A program made the translations under genes and the position numbers. Below the pieces are notes generated by a model. The model was given only the letters and a program-made list of their open reading frames with translations. It was not told where the DNA came from and searched no databases. From an uncultured Clostridia bacterium (lineage in GTDB: Bacteria > Bacillota > Clostridia > TANB77 > CAG-465), in assembly GCA_944388585.1 (NCBI GenBank), contig CALXJI010000002.1, positions 1 to 64,000 on the forward strand: DNA of 64,000 nucleotides, in the 5' to 3' direction. How positions within the stretch are numbered: position 1 is the first letter of the stretch; each line of letters opens with the position of its first letter. Positions 53,276 through 63,653 of the stretch are shown piece by piece.

Positions 53276-53287
53276 AATCTTGTCTTT
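53258..53287. terminator. Bidirectional terminator
   Basis: Ten-bp stem aaagacaaga / tcttgtcttt overlapping the stop of the TtcA-like gene and next to the end of the LPITG gene. Confidence 0.85.
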
Positions 53288-53288
53288 C

Positions 53289-56200
53289 TTATTTTCTAAA
53301 AGAAATAATCTTATACTTTCTATTTATTATTACTGCTAATACCATTACTAAAACGCCAACTATCATATATACTACTGCATAGTTTATATCCCCTGTTATT
53401 GGTAATTCTATTTTCAAGCTATTTTCTGCTACAAGTCTTATATCTCTATTACTTCCTGTAACCTGTACTTCTAAACTTTCCTTTAATAGCTCATAACCCT
53501 CTGGTGCCTTTATCTCTGTTACTTTATATTTTCCTATTCCTAAGGCCTCAAATTTTACTTTTCCATCATCACCTGTCATTAATTCTAAAGCTTTAAATGA
53601 ATTATCTATAGTTCCTTCATCTGTAAGCTTTTCTAATTTAAATGTTGCTCCCTCTATTACTTTGCTATTATCTTTACTATCTACTTTTGTAATTTCTATA
53701 CTTCCTTGTATGAGTACAAATCCTGCGTTAACATGAGATACAGTTAATTGTGGCAAATCTAATGAATTTAAGTCTTCTATCTTATCTGTATTATTATTTT
53801 CTAAATTAAATTTACTATTTATTTGACTATTTATTCCAACTTCTTTTTGAGTTAACTCATACTTTTCATCTGGATTTGTAACATGCACATAATACTCGTC
53901 TTTTGGTAAATTATCAAATTTATAATATCCATTTTCGTCTGTTCTTACAGAACTTACTATTTTTCCATTTACATCTGTTACTTGCTCGGCTTCATCATTT
54001 GTTAATGTCATTTCTACATTAGATAGTATTTTCTCATCTACATCTTTTAATCCATTTCTATTTGTATCTTCCCAAGCAATTCCTTCTATACTTCTTTTTA
54101 CAACCTGTGATACAACATTACTTGTAACCATAGCATCAGTATCAGCTAGTACTTGTGCTGTAGCATTATTTACATATTTATCTAGCCCATCATTTTCATT
54201 TGTTTTTAAATAAATGTCTATTGTTACACTTCCTTGTGGCTCAATCATTCCTTTAACCACAAAAGCGCTTGCTTTTTGTTTTATCGCTTCACTATTTACA
54301 CTATTCCACTCATCACCAAGACTTGAATCTGATACAGAAGCTGTATTTCTTACACTCTCATCATTTGTATACAATATTTCTAAATTGTCATTTGACATTA
54401 CCTTTCCATCTCTATCTTGTTGAGTTATAACAAGTCTATCTAATGTGTAATCTCCACTATAATTACTTCCTCTTGAATCTCCATTGTATGGTAATATGTC
54501 TAATAGTTGAAAGTTTGGAATGTATCCTTCAGTATTATTTTTATATAAAATTGTATAATGTATTTCTCCATTTTTTTCTATTACTGATGTATCTGTATTT
54601 TTATATAATCTATGAGATGACAAATTTATTATGTTTATTGTGTTTGTTGCAGTTCTTAACTCTTCGCTAATATTTCCAACTTTATCAGGATCTGCAAAAA
54701 CAACAACAGAATTTGTAATTTGTATACCATTTAAACAAGACTCATCTATATGTGCTTTATATATTATAGGTTCTATATCTTTTCCTACTTCACATCCAGT
54801 AATCTCCCAAACAAGCAAAGTTGAACCATCATCATTTCTTGTTATTTGAGGCTCACCATAATTACAACTATTTGGAACATATGTAATGTTTGCAGGTAAT
54901 GTATCTTTAACTGTAACTGTTACGTCTTTTATAACTGCAGAAACACTAGATGGCTTATTTAATATTGGTGTTATTTTATATGTTACATCATATTCGTTTT
55001 TTGAGATATCATAATTTACTTTTGTATCTCCATTTTCATCTATTGCTTCTTTTTGTACTGAAAGATCAGCAGCTATAATTAACAATGTATTTCCTCTAGC
55101 AGTACCTCCACTATGAGTACCTGATATAATTTTACCATTTTCATCATATTCTGTTTTTATATAATCTTGATTTCCTGAATCCCATGTTGCCTTAGGATAA
55201 ATAGCTTCTTTATTATGTATATTATATATACTTCTATCCAAATAATCTTTATAATACTTTGACCTTTGAATAAAAGGATATGTTTGACCGATCTGAGCTG
55301 TATCTTTTACCTTAACAGGAACATATACACAATTGTTATCTCCAGTAGTCCTAGAAAGTGCACCAGTCGTTGACTCTAAAAATATTCCTATACATATATA
55401 TCCATCTGGTATATCACTTATATTATCATATACATTCATATCTTCTACATTTGCATTTTTCATTTCAGTATAGTCTATCCAATTTTTTCCGTCTGGTTTT
55501 GTTACATAATATACTTTAAATTCCATATCACCATTAAAAGCACTTTTTCTATATCTATTTCCATTAGAATAGTAAATAGGCTCTACAGCATCACCATCAA
55601 ATTTTATAAATTTAGTAGCACTATATAAATCAAAATCATTTGTAACTCCCATACCAAACTTAACCATAATGTCTAGTTCTTGTCCTAAAGAAGCATATCC
55701 ATCTCCTCTATTATTTGCTAAAGTTCCAAGTGCAGAACCATTAATCTTGTTTAGTGTTAAAGTATGACTATATGTACCTGGATTATATATAACATGCTGT
55801 AAAGTGACTGCATCATCTGATTGTAACATTTGAGCATTAGTTGTAACACCTGATATAGATGTAGCACTAAAATTATTATCATTTAAAGTTAGATAATAAT
55901 TTCTGTCTCCTACTGTACTTTCAGCATTGTCTGGAACGAATACTTGAAAATATCCAACACTAAAACATCCTATATTATCTTTATATATAATAGAAGTCCC
56001 TAAAGCACCATATCCATAATTCCAAATAGGAAAAGTGCCATCAAATTTATAATCTGAAATTGTAACTTGGAGCTTACTTCCAGTTTGAACTATTTCTATA
56101 TTTCCAGAATCATATACGCTATATCTTCTTTCACTATGTAAAATTCCTAACGGCATATTACTACTATACCTATTATAATTATTTCCAAAATACATAGTTC

Positions 56201-57104
56201 TACCTGGTATATTTCCATCATTTGTTACTTTATTTACTTTATAGTTCCATAATACTGGTGTGCATAGAGATGTTATATTTTCTCTTTGTGTACTTCCAAA
56301 TAGAGTTCTTTCGAGTTTTAAATCTATATCAAAAGTAATATCTCCCTCTGGATACTCTATTCCCTTTAGTCCTTTATCTGAATTATCATTATATAATTGA
56401 AGTAAAATACCAAAGCCATACATTCTTCCTTGTGTATCACCTAAGCCATAATCTACTGTTACTTTGGTTTTCATATTAGAATTTTGAGAAATCTTTACGT
56501 TATACTTAGGTGCAGCACTTATAGTTGTTTTTTCTGGAACTACAGTTTGAATTTCATCTTCACTATTTCCATTTAACCATAATTTTATTGTTGGAGAAAA
56601 CTCTATTCCATTTTTTGCACCAAGTATACTAGCTACAAAAACTAAAGTTTGCTTTCCTGGTATAGTAATGTTATCTACTCCCATCTGGTAAAAACCTGTA
56701 AGGGTTAGTCCATCATTAGATACTTTTGCATCTTCAATCCATGCCATAGAATCTAAATCCCACTTTACAGTCTCTGAAGTAAATACGCTAGGTAAAGTTG
56801 CCTCAAAAAATATCTTTCCTCCAGTATAACTATCAGCACCATCTCCGTTTATTGATAAAGTATTTTCTATTGTCCATGTTACCTGATCAAATGAACGAAC
56901 CACATCATTGTCTTCACTTGAATCATTTCCCGGATCATTATTATCATCAAAAGGACCTGTTCCTGTTTTTGTCTGAGTAACTACAGCAGATGAAATTTTG
57001 GCAGCATCATCTGGTAATTCATCCGTTGCATTTACTCTATTTATATTTATAATCAAAAGAAACATAATTATTATTATAATTTTTATCTTCTTATTTCTGT
57101 TCAT
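53289..57104 (-). CDS. Large LPITG-anchored surface protein with Cna-B/SdrD-like repeats
   Basis: About 1271 residues. Signal peptide (M-N-R-N-K-K-I-K-I-I-I-I-I-M-F-L-L-I), long beta-rich adhesin-like region, DUF11-like segment near 740-830 (V-K-D-T-L-P-A-N-I-T-Y-V-P-N-S), an SdrD-like B domain near 1045 (G-I-A-W-E-D-T-N-R-N-G-L-K-D), then a SpaA/Cna-B repeat (G-A-T-F-K-L-E-K-L; G-K-Y-K-V-T-E-I-K-A-P-E-G-Y-E-L-L). The C-terminus is L-P-I-T-G, a hydrophobic helix and a basic tail, a class A sortase signal. No sortase gene is in the window. GAGG fits the ATG at 57104. Confidence 0.9.
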   Translation of the reverse strand: MNRNKKIKIIIIIMFLLIININRVNATDELPDDAAKISSAVVTQTKTGTGPFDDNNDPGNDSSEDNDVVRSFDQVTWTIENTLSINGDGADSYTGGKIFFEATLPSVFTSETVKWDLDSMAWIEDAKVSNDGLTLTGFYQMGVDNITIPGKQTLVFVASILGAKNGIEFSPTIKLWLNGNSEDEIQTVVPEKTTISAAPKYNVKISQNSNMKTKVTVDYGLGDTQGRMYGFGILLQLYNDNSDKGLKGIEYPEGDITFDIDLKLERTLFGSTQRENITSLCTPVLWNYKVNKVTNDGNIPGRTMYFGNNYNRYSSNMPLGILHSERRYSVYDSGNIEIVQTGSKLQVTISDYKFDGTFPIWNYGYGALGTSIIYKDNIGCFSVGYFQVFVPDNAESTVGDRNYYLTLNDNNFSATSISGVTTNAQMLQSDDAVTLQHVIYNPGTYSHTLTLNKINGSALGTLANNRGDGYASLGQELDIMVKFGMGVTNDFDLYSATKFIKFDGDAVEPIYYSNGNRYRKSAFNGDMEFKVYYVTKPDGKNWIDYTEMKNANVEDMNVYDNISDIPDGYICIGIFLESTTGALSRTTGDNNCVYVPVKVKDTAQIGQTYPFIQRSKYYKDYLDRSIYNIHNKEAIYPKATWDSGNQDYIKTEYDENGKIISGTHSGGTARGNTLLIIAADLSVQKEAIDENGDTKVNYDISKNEYDVTYKITPILNKPSSVSAVIKDVTVTVKDTLPANITYVPNSCNYGEPQITRNDDGSTLLVWEITGCEVGKDIEPIIYKAHIDESCLNGIQITNSVVVFADPDKVGNISEELRTATNTINIINLSSHRLYKNTDTSVIEKNGEIHYTILYKNNTEGYIPNFQLLDILPYNGDSRGSNYSGDYTLDRLVITQQDRDGKVMSNDNLEILYTNDESVRNTASVSDSSLGDEWNSVNSEAIKQKASAFVVKGMIEPQGSVTIDIYLKTNENDGLDKYVNNATAQVLADTDAMVTSNVVSQVVKRSIEGIAWEDTNRNGLKDVDEKILSNVEMTLTNDEAEQVTDVNGKIVSSVRTDENGYYKFDNLPKDEYYVHVTNPDEKYELTQKEVGINSQINSKFNLENNNTDKIEDLNSLDLPQLTVSHVNAGFVLIQGSIEITKVDSKDNSKVIEGATFKLEKLTDEGTIDNSFKALELMTGDDGKVKFEALGIGKYKVTEIKAPEGYELLKESLEVQVTGSNRDIRLVAENSLKIELPITGDINYAVVYMIVGVLVMVLAVIINRKYKIISFRK

Positions 57105-57116
57105 ACCACACCTCAA

Positions 57117-57454
57117 TATTATTCTATAATATTTCTAAATATTTTTCAGCATTTTCCCATACAAAAGCCAATACATATCTTTAATGTTTCATATATATTA
57201 CAAAACAGCTACAAATCCATTAACACTCTAGTTTTTACCTAACTTTATTTATTAATTTAAACCTAATTTCACTCAGCTTATATCATTATTATTTACGATA
57301 AAATTTACTTAATACTTGTAATATATTTTTTATATGTATTTAAATTAATTAAAATCTCTTTAGTTTTGTTTAATTGTATTTTCATAGATACACATAGCTA
57401 CTAAGCTTTAATAAAAAATACATTCTATAATATCTTCTTTTATTTAAATCATAA
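57117..57454. other. Gene-free region between surface-protein genes
   Basis: About 340 A+T-rich bases that must hold the promoter of the LPITG gene. I find no perfect -35/-10 pair, repeat or hairpin until the terminator at 57455. Confidence 0.5.
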
Positions 57455-57483
57455 AAAGAATAGCTTATTTTAAGCTATTCTTT
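57455..57483 (-). terminator. Terminator of the dockerin/cohesin-like operon
   Basis: Thirteen-bp stem aaagaatagctta / taagctattcttt around TTT, followed on the minus strand by T-rich sequence; it overlaps the stop at 57475. Confidence 0.9.
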
Positions 57484-59067
57484 ATCACAATTTCCATTGT
57501 CAATTTGTTCTTCAAGCATTTTTTTAATATCTTCATCTGTTAAATTATCAAATATATTAAAAGTCAATTCATCTTGCGGTCCTTCATCCTTATCTAAATC
57601 AACAAGCTTTATTCCATCCGCTTTGGATGAACTTTTTTCTAAACTACCTTTTCTTTCAAATTTTACCTCTTCATTTTTAGAAATCTGAGGTTCTATAAAT
57701 TTTCCTTCTACCATATTATTTATTTGTGGTGGATCTAAATTTTCTTGCCTTGGTAGTTCTTCTTTTTTATCTTCAACATCAATTTTTAAAATATCTTTTT
57801 GTGATGGTGGATTATTATCATCATCACCTGAGTTTGCTTTTTTTAGCTTTCTTCTTAATACAATAATTTGTATAAATTCAATTAAAATTAATAAATACAT
57901 AAGTATTAATAAATAATTTTTCTTTATTGCAGACCATATATATTTTAAATATGATAACACAATTTCTTTTTTAGTTTTACTATCTTGTATCTCTTTTAAA
58001 TGATCTTGTATTTGCTTATCTAATATCTCATCTGCTGTGGCCTGCTTAACTGTATATTTTATTTTATATTCTTTAGTTGTAGTTCCATCAGGAGCTGTAA
58101 CTTTGATAGTTACTTCTCCTTGTCCATCATCTACTAAATTATCTGCTCCTATAATTTCTATTTTAGCATTACCATCTTTTGCACTTGCAATTACATTAAG
58201 TTTATTTACAGTAGATAGAATTTCGCCTATATCATATTCTAATATTTCAGATTGAAATGCTTTATCTAACTCGTAGTTTTCTACTATTAAATCTTGTAAG
58301 TATGCGTTAGATGTCTCTTTATTATTAGTCTTTGTAACTGTTATTGTATAAATTCTATAATATCCATTTTCTGCAGTTACTTTTATATTAATATAATTTT
58401 CACCGTCTACTATATTATCATTTCCTGTTATCTCAACAGTAGCATTAGGATCTTCTGGTCTTGCTAAAACTTCTATAGAATTTACATTTTCACCAACTGC
58501 CAAAGAGTAATCTGTAATATTTTTTGTAAAATTAGGAGTTAATCCTTCTTCGCTAATTTGTAAATATTTTAAATAATTATTACCATTTGCCGTAGGAGAT
58601 GATGGATTTGCCACATTTGTATTTCCTGTGTTTTGATTATTATCTGGCTGTGGCTCATCTTTTTTTATAGAAACATTTACAAGCTTTTCAGCACCAATTG
58701 TTCCAAGTACTTCCATTTCCTCCCCTGCATCAACAGCTCCACTAATATTTGCTATTACCTTTGTTGAACCTTGTGAAATAGCTCTGAATACATATTTTTT
58801 TTCTCTTATTCCTTGAGATCCTTGTGATTCATCCCACCAAACAGTCTCATTCAAACTATCTCCTGATACATATTCTAATATACTAGTATCATATGAAATA
58901 TTTATTGAGTCATATGCTGCAACATTTACACCAAAATCAAAAGTAAGTGTAACAGTATCTCCTACATATACATCTGTATTTCCACTAATACTTGCAGCTT
59001 TAATATTCAAAGTAAGTGTCAAGAGCATAAATACAGCTATAGTAAATATTTTCCTTAGTTTTTTCAT
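57475..59067 (-). CDS. Membrane-anchored cohesin-like / cadherin-like beta-sandwich protein
   Basis: 530 residues. A signal peptide precedes a cohesin-like domain at about 25-140 (V-Y-V-G-D-T-V-T-L-T-F-D-F, A-A-Y-D-S-I-N-I-S-Y-D, V-S-I-K-K). Two cadherin-like beta-sandwich repeats follow (Y-L-K-Y-L-Q-I-S-E-E-G-L-T-P-N-F; Y-L-Q-D-L-I-V-E-N-Y-E-L). Then come a membrane helix (L-L-I-L-M-Y-L-L-I-L-I-E-F-I-Q-I-I) and a charged cytoplasmic tail of about 120 residues. It lies 11 bases downstream of the dockerin-bearing hydrolase. Confidence 0.8.
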   Translation of the reverse strand: MKKLRKIFTIAVFMLLTLTLNIKAASISGNTDVYVGDTVTLTFDFGVNVAAYDSINISYDTSILEYVSGDSLNETVWWDESQGSQGIREKKYVFRAISQGSTKVIANISGAVDAGEEMEVLGTIGAEKLVNVSIKKDEPQPDNNQNTGNTNVANPSSPTANGNNYLKYLQISEEGLTPNFTKNITDYSLAVGENVNSIEVLARPEDPNATVEITGNDNIVDGENYINIKVTAENGYYRIYTITVTKTNNKETSNAYLQDLIVENYELDKAFQSEILEYDIGEILSTVNKLNVIASAKDGNAKIEIIGADNLVDDGQGEVTIKVTAPDGTTTKEYKIKYTVKQATADEILDKQIQDHLKEIQDSKTKKEIVLSYLKYIWSAIKKNYLLILMYLLILIEFIQIIVLRRKLKKANSGDDDNNPPSQKDILKIDVEDKKEELPRQENLDPPQINNMVEGKFIEPQISKNEEVKFERKGSLEKSSSKADGIKLVDLDKDEGPQDELTFNIFDNLTDEDIKKMLEEQIDNGNCDKE

Positions 59068-59078
59068 TTTTTATCCCC

Positions 59079-61340
59079 CTATTGTTCTATAACATATAAT
59101 CCTAATATATGTCTTTGTATCTTTAGTAAATCTACTGCTTTTGGTTCATCATTTTGCTTATCTATAACTGATGATCTTATTTGAATTGGTAAAAGATCAA
59201 TTTTTCTCAAAATATATCTTTGAAGCATAAGTAAATCTCTTGCATTTATTATACCTGAACCATCTACGTCACCATAAATTATTATTGTATACTCATTTAT
59301 CTTTTCTCCATTTTTAAAAAACTGTACCTTTGTTCCTGTTCCAACACGATCTTCATCTTTCAATTCATTATCTTCTATATCAACAAATTTTATATCATAA
59401 TTTGTTGTTATTTTATCCTTGATATTTTTAACAGTATTATTATTTATATCAATTTTAGATAAAATATTACTTTCAAGCTTAAGTGACGAGTCTAATACTA
59501 TATCTTCTATACTACTATCATCATTTACAGTTATTTTAGCAGTTGCTTTATATCCTCCATCATCTGTAATAAATGTAGCAATTGTTGCACCTTCAGACAC
59601 ACCTATAATATTTTTTCCATCAACTCTTACAACACTTGAATCTTCTACTTGTATACTATATTCTTTATTTTGAGCTGTACTAGGAAGTATTATTGGATTA
59701 ATATGCATGCTTTGACCAACATTTAAAGTATATTCATCTCTTTCTAGAGAAATAGATGATACTCTATTTTGTACAACATCTATACTACATGTTGCACTTT
59801 TAGACTGATCATTTGTTTTTACAGTTATTGTTACATTTCCCTCTCCTACTGCTCTAACATTACCTGAACTATCCACAGTTGCCACACCATCATTTGAAGA
59901 TTCCCATGTTACGCTCTTATCTGTTGCATTACTTGGATTTATAGTTGCTTCTAATTTTAATGTATCTCCCACATTAAGTTTTGAATATGTTGTATTTAAA
60001 CTTACTGATTCAACTTTTGTATATTGATATTCATATATCCATTTTTTAAGTACATATCCTATTCTTCCATCTTCATATTGTATCTTGTCATATAAAGTAT
60101 TGTTACCTATTCCTATTCTTGTAAATTTAGTTCTATTTTCTTGTCCATCTCTTGTCTCATATATTTTCTCCATTAATGTTGCTAAAGTATCAGGACCAGA
60201 TCTAATCCAAAATTCATCAACAGCTCCAGAATCTGATGGATCATCTAAATATACTAATGTATTATCTGGTGTAAATGTTACATCACTAGGAACTGGCATA
60301 TTAGCTGGTTCTTCTGGCATATTTTCATAAACTGGTATATCAAATTCAAAAGCGTTATTTAGCATTCCAGTGCTCTCATACGCATTATATGTAATGCTTG
60401 CTTCATTTTTTGCTCCAAATATATTTGTCATATATCCTGTACCAAGTAACCACTGTGCAGTACCAGGATTATTTACATCAAAACGTTCAAAATAAATAGT
60501 ATTTTGTCCCCATTTTACATATTTATCATAAATATACCTTATACCACCTTCAAGTGCAGATGAGACACTTGTCCATCCGTTATTTCTTGCATATTGTACA
60601 CCATTAGATAAAGCAGAACCTGAAGATGAATCATATGCTCCTATGTTAAAGAAATTATATACACCATAATCTCCATTTATTAAGCTATTATTTATAATAT
60701 TACCACTATTTTCTTGACGAATTCTTGAAGCAATATGTACAGGATTTATTCCAACTCTAGCAGATATAGAATGTATTAACTCTGCATAAGTAGTACCCAA
60801 ATCATACCACGTACCATATGATTTATATCTACTTTTATACTCTCCTCCCATTGGTGTAGGAGCAAGTACTCCATTTACTGCTTCAACAGTTTGAACACCG
60901 TCCACATATCTTAAAGCTTCAAATTGAAAAATTCCACTATCACATAAAAAATTTCTAGGATCCATAACATATGCTACTGCTTGTTTCGAAGCTGTTACAT
61001 AGTTTCCATCTTTATAGTAATTTTGTCCATCTCTTTTCCATTCAGCGCCATATATATCCTCAACCAAACTTATTCCATCATTCACCTCATATGTCTCGTG
61101 TGAAAGCGCCACATTCCAATCAAGTCCTGTATGTACAGCTTTAAAAACCCAGTTTGGATGCGCCTTTTTTAAAGCATTTATATATGGCATATATGAATCT
61201 GGAAAATTATCATCAATATATGATACTGGTAAATCTGTATATATAGCTGCTTTTATACTATCAAAATTAATTATTGAAGTTACAATACACATAATAACTA
61301 TAGATATAAATAACTTAATACCTAATTTTTTAGTTTTCAT
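59079..61340 (-). CDS. Secreted glucosaminidase with Ig-like repeats and a dockerin
   Basis: 753 residues. A signal peptide is followed by a peptidoglycan N-acetylglucosaminidase-type domain (D-P-R-N-F-L, P-V-H-I-A-S-R-I-R-Q-E-N-S-G, Y-N-F-F-N-I-G-A-Y), an SH3-like segment, two BIG2 repeats (V-S-L-N-T-T-Y-S-K-L-N-V-G-D; I-S-L-E-R-D-E-Y-T-L-N-V-G) and a C-terminal type I dockerin (G-D-V-D-G-S-G-I-I-N-A-R-D-L-L-M-L-Q-R-Y-I and a second, more diverged half). It should cut wall glycan and bind a cohesin; the next gene encodes one. Confidence 0.87.
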   Translation of the reverse strand: MKTKKLGIKLFISIVIMCIVTSIINFDSIKAAIYTDLPVSYIDDNFPDSYMPYINALKKAHPNWVFKAVHTGLDWNVALSHETYEVNDGISLVEDIYGAEWKRDGQNYYKDGNYVTASKQAVAYVMDPRNFLCDSGIFQFEALRYVDGVQTVEAVNGVLAPTPMGGEYKSRYKSYGTWYDLGTTYAELIHSISARVGINPVHIASRIRQENSGNIINNSLINGDYGVYNFFNIGAYDSSSGSALSNGVQYARNNGWTSVSSALEGGIRYIYDKYVKWGQNTIYFERFDVNNPGTAQWLLGTGYMTNIFGAKNEASITYNAYESTGMLNNAFEFDIPVYENMPEEPANMPVPSDVTFTPDNTLVYLDDPSDSGAVDEFWIRSGPDTLATLMEKIYETRDGQENRTKFTRIGIGNNTLYDKIQYEDGRIGYVLKKWIYEYQYTKVESVSLNTTYSKLNVGDTLKLEATINPSNATDKSVTWESSNDGVATVDSSGNVRAVGEGNVTITVKTNDQSKSATCSIDVVQNRVSSISLERDEYTLNVGQSMHINPIILPSTAQNKEYSIQVEDSSVVRVDGKNIIGVSEGATIATFITDDGGYKATAKITVNDDSSIEDIVLDSSLKLESNILSKIDINNNTVKNIKDKITTNYDIKFVDIEDNELKDEDRVGTGTKVQFFKNGEKINEYTIIIYGDVDGSGIINARDLLMLQRYILRKIDLLPIQIRSSVIDKQNDEPKAVDLLKIQRHILGLYVIEQ

Positions 61341-61537
61341 TTCTCCCCCTTATGACAATAATCGTCAATATATATAAAATTATATCATAAACATATACTT
61401 TGTCAAAGTATTTAACTTAATTTTATATACTTATATGTTCTTTTTACAAAATTTTCACATAATTTAATTTTTAATTCAATTTAAATATAAATTTTACATA
61501 ACCAAAGTACTTTTTAGAATATTTTAATAATTGTAAT
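61341..61537. other. Intergenic region upstream of the glmS promoter
   Basis: About 200 bases between divergent genes, very A+T-rich. Nothing recognisable before the glmS promoter. Confidence 0.5.
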
Positions 61538-61566
61538 TTGACAAACATATTTCTATATAATATAAT
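61538..61566 (+). promoter_or_regulatory. Promoter of glmS
   Basis: TTGACA (61538-61543), 17-base spacer, TATAAT (61561-61566), both perfect. The leader from about 61573 to 61804 carries the ribozyme. Confidence 0.93.
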
Positions 61567-61614
61567 AGGTCAAAGTGTAATTTTTGATTGGAGGTGAATT
61601 TTTAAAGATTATTA

Positions 61615-61765
61615 CTCTTAGCGCATGGACATAAATTTATGTTGACGAGGATGATAGTTGTCGAAAATCAGCGGATGCTATCACGGTAATTGGATATCGT
61701 TATGATATAGTAAAAAGCAAAATCTTAACTTGTAACAAAACTATATTAGCTCCAAATTATAAATT
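61615..61765 (+). ncRNA. glmS self-cleaving ribozyme/riboswitch
   Basis: Cleavage site A|GCGC at 61620/61621, then the conserved GTTGACGAGGA (61641-61651), GTCGAAAATCAGCGGATG (about 61659-61677) and the ACGG / CTTAACTTGTAACAAAA part of the 3' pseudoknot region (to about 61740). These are the core of the glucosamine-6-phosphate-dependent ribozyme, which sits directly upstream of glmS as always. Confidence 0.96.
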
Positions 61766-61804
61766 GTACATTGAAAAAATTATAAATATTTAGGAGGTAA
61801 TTAT

Positions 61805-63613
61805 ATGTGTGGAATAATTGGATACACTACAAAAAAAGATAATGCAGTAAATGTAACTATTAGCGGATTAAAAAATTTAGAGTACAGAGGATATGATTCT
61901 TCTGGAATTGCTTTTACAACAGATAAAGTTAATATAATTAAATCTAAAGGAAAAATAGCAAACTTGGAGGAAAAACTATCTAAACAAGATATTAAATCTT
62001 GTTGTGCAATAGCACATACTAGGTGGGCAACACATGGAGAACCAAGTGAAATGAATGCTCATCCTCATAGAGTAGGCTGTGTAACTTTAGTGCATAATGG
62101 TATTATAGAAAACTATTCTCAACTAAAAGAAGAACTTATATCTAAAGGATATGAATTTCAAACTCAAACAGATACTGAAGTTGCTACAGCATATATAGAT
62201 TATTGCTACAAGCAAACTAAAGATAAATTACAAGCTATTATTCAAGCTTGTAAGCAATTTAGAGGCTCTTATGCTTTTAACATTATCTTTGATGATGAAC
62301 TGCAAACTATCTATGCTACAAGAAAAGATAGTCCTTTAGTTATTGGATATTCTCATGAAGGAAATTTCGCTGCTTCAGATGTTTCAGCAATTTTAAATTA
62401 TACAAAACAATATTCTTTAATTGATGAGGGTGAATTTGTAAAAATAAATAAAGATGTAGTTACTTTTTACAATACTAAATTGCAGATTGTTCAAAAAGAA
62501 ATAAAAACAGCTACTTGGGATGCAGCTCAATATCAAAAAAATGGATATGATCATTTTATGCTAAAAGAAATATTTGAACAACCTGATGTTATCCAAAACA
62601 TATATAACAGATATTATGATGACTGTTCATATAATGATATAGATTTTACTAAATTTGATAAAATACATATTGTTGCTTGTGGAAGTGCTATGCATGCTTC
62701 ACTTGTTGGAAAATATTTACTACAAACTTATGCAAAAATTCCAGTAATGGTAGAAATTGCATCAGAATATAGATATGCTGAAGAGCTTATTACACCTTCA
62801 ACATTATTAATAGTAGTATCTCAATCAGGAGAAACAGCAGATACAATTGCAGCTTTAAGACTTGCCAAAGAAAAGGGTGCATATGTTGTAGGAATAGTTA
62901 ATGCAGTAGGTTCTACTATTTCGAGAGAAGTAGATAAATGCATATATACATATGCAGGACCTGAAATCGCAGTTGCAACTACAAAAGGTTATACTTCACA
63001 AGTTGCTATTCTTTCTACATTAGCAATAAATGCGATGAAACAAAATGGTCTTTTAGATAAAGAAACAGAACAAGAATTAAAAAATGATTTACTTAATATA
63101 AAAGAAAAATTAAATAAAGTACTTAAAAACAGAGAAGAATATTTAGAAATAGCAAAATCTATTTACAATCATGAAGACCTATTCTTTATTGGTAGAGGAA
63201 TTGACTCTTCTATTTGTATGGAAGGTTCTTTAAAATTAAAAGAAATATCTTACATGCATTCTGAATCTTATAGCGCAGGTGAGCTAAAACATGGCACAAT
63301 TTCTCTAATAGAAAATGATACTCCTGTTATTGCAATCGCAACAAATGAAGAACTATTTGAAAAAACAGTAAGTAATGTAAAAGAAACTAAAGCAAGAGGT
63401 GCTTTTTCAATATTTATAACAACGTCTGCTCATCAAGATTATAATTTCGATGAATTTGCAGATAAAGTTGTTATTGTTCCTACTGCAACCGAATTTACAC
63501 AAGCAATTCTTGTTGTTGCTGCTTTACAACTTGTTGCATATGAAACAGCAAAACTTAGAAAATGTGATATTGACAAGCCTAGAAATTTAGCAAAATCTGT
63601 TACTGTAGAGTAA
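61805..63613 (+). CDS. glmS: Glutamine--fructose-6-phosphate aminotransferase
   Basis: Makes glucosamine 6-phosphate, the first step to wall amino sugars. 602 residues with M-C-G-I-I-G-Y (N-terminal nucleophile Cys), the glutaminase motifs A-H-T-R-W-A-T-H-G and H-N-G-I-I-E-N, and two SIS domains (C-G-S-A-M-H, S-Q-S-G-E-T-A-D-T; G-R-G-I-D). It ends K-S-V-T-V-E, the usual C-terminal tail. GGAGG precedes the ATG. Controlled by the ribozyme. Confidence 0.98.
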   Translation: MCGIIGYTTKKDNAVNVTISGLKNLEYRGYDSSGIAFTTDKVNIIKSKGKIANLEEKLSKQDIKSCCAIAHTRWATHGEPSEMNAHPHRVGCVTLVHNGIIENYSQLKEELISKGYEFQTQTDTEVATAYIDYCYKQTKDKLQAIIQACKQFRGSYAFNIIFDDELQTIYATRKDSPLVIGYSHEGNFAASDVSAILNYTKQYSLIDEGEFVKINKDVVTFYNTKLQIVQKEIKTATWDAAQYQKNGYDHFMLKEIFEQPDVIQNIYNRYYDDCSYNDIDFTKFDKIHIVACGSAMHASLVGKYLLQTYAKIPVMVEIASEYRYAEELITPSTLLIVVSQSGETADTIAALRLAKEKGAYVVGIVNAVGSTISREVDKCIYTYAGPEIAVATTKGYTSQVAILSTLAINAMKQNGLLDKETEQELKNDLLNIKEKLNKVLKNREEYLEIAKSIYNHEDLFFIGRGIDSSICMEGSLKLKEISYMHSESYSAGELKHGTISLIENDTPVIAIATNEELFEKTVSNVKETKARGAFSIFITTSAHQDYNFDEFADKVVIVPTATEFTQAILVVAALQLVAYETAKLRKCDIDKPRNLAKSVTVE

Positions 63614-63617
63614 AAAT

Positions 63618-63653
63618 AAAAGTGTTCTAGAAAAAAATTCTAGGACACTTTTT
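63618..63653. terminator. Bidirectional terminator after glmS
   Basis: Fourteen-bp stem aaagtgttctagaa / ttctaggacacttt with one G-U pair, then a T run. It also serves the convergent gene entering from the right. Confidence 0.9.
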
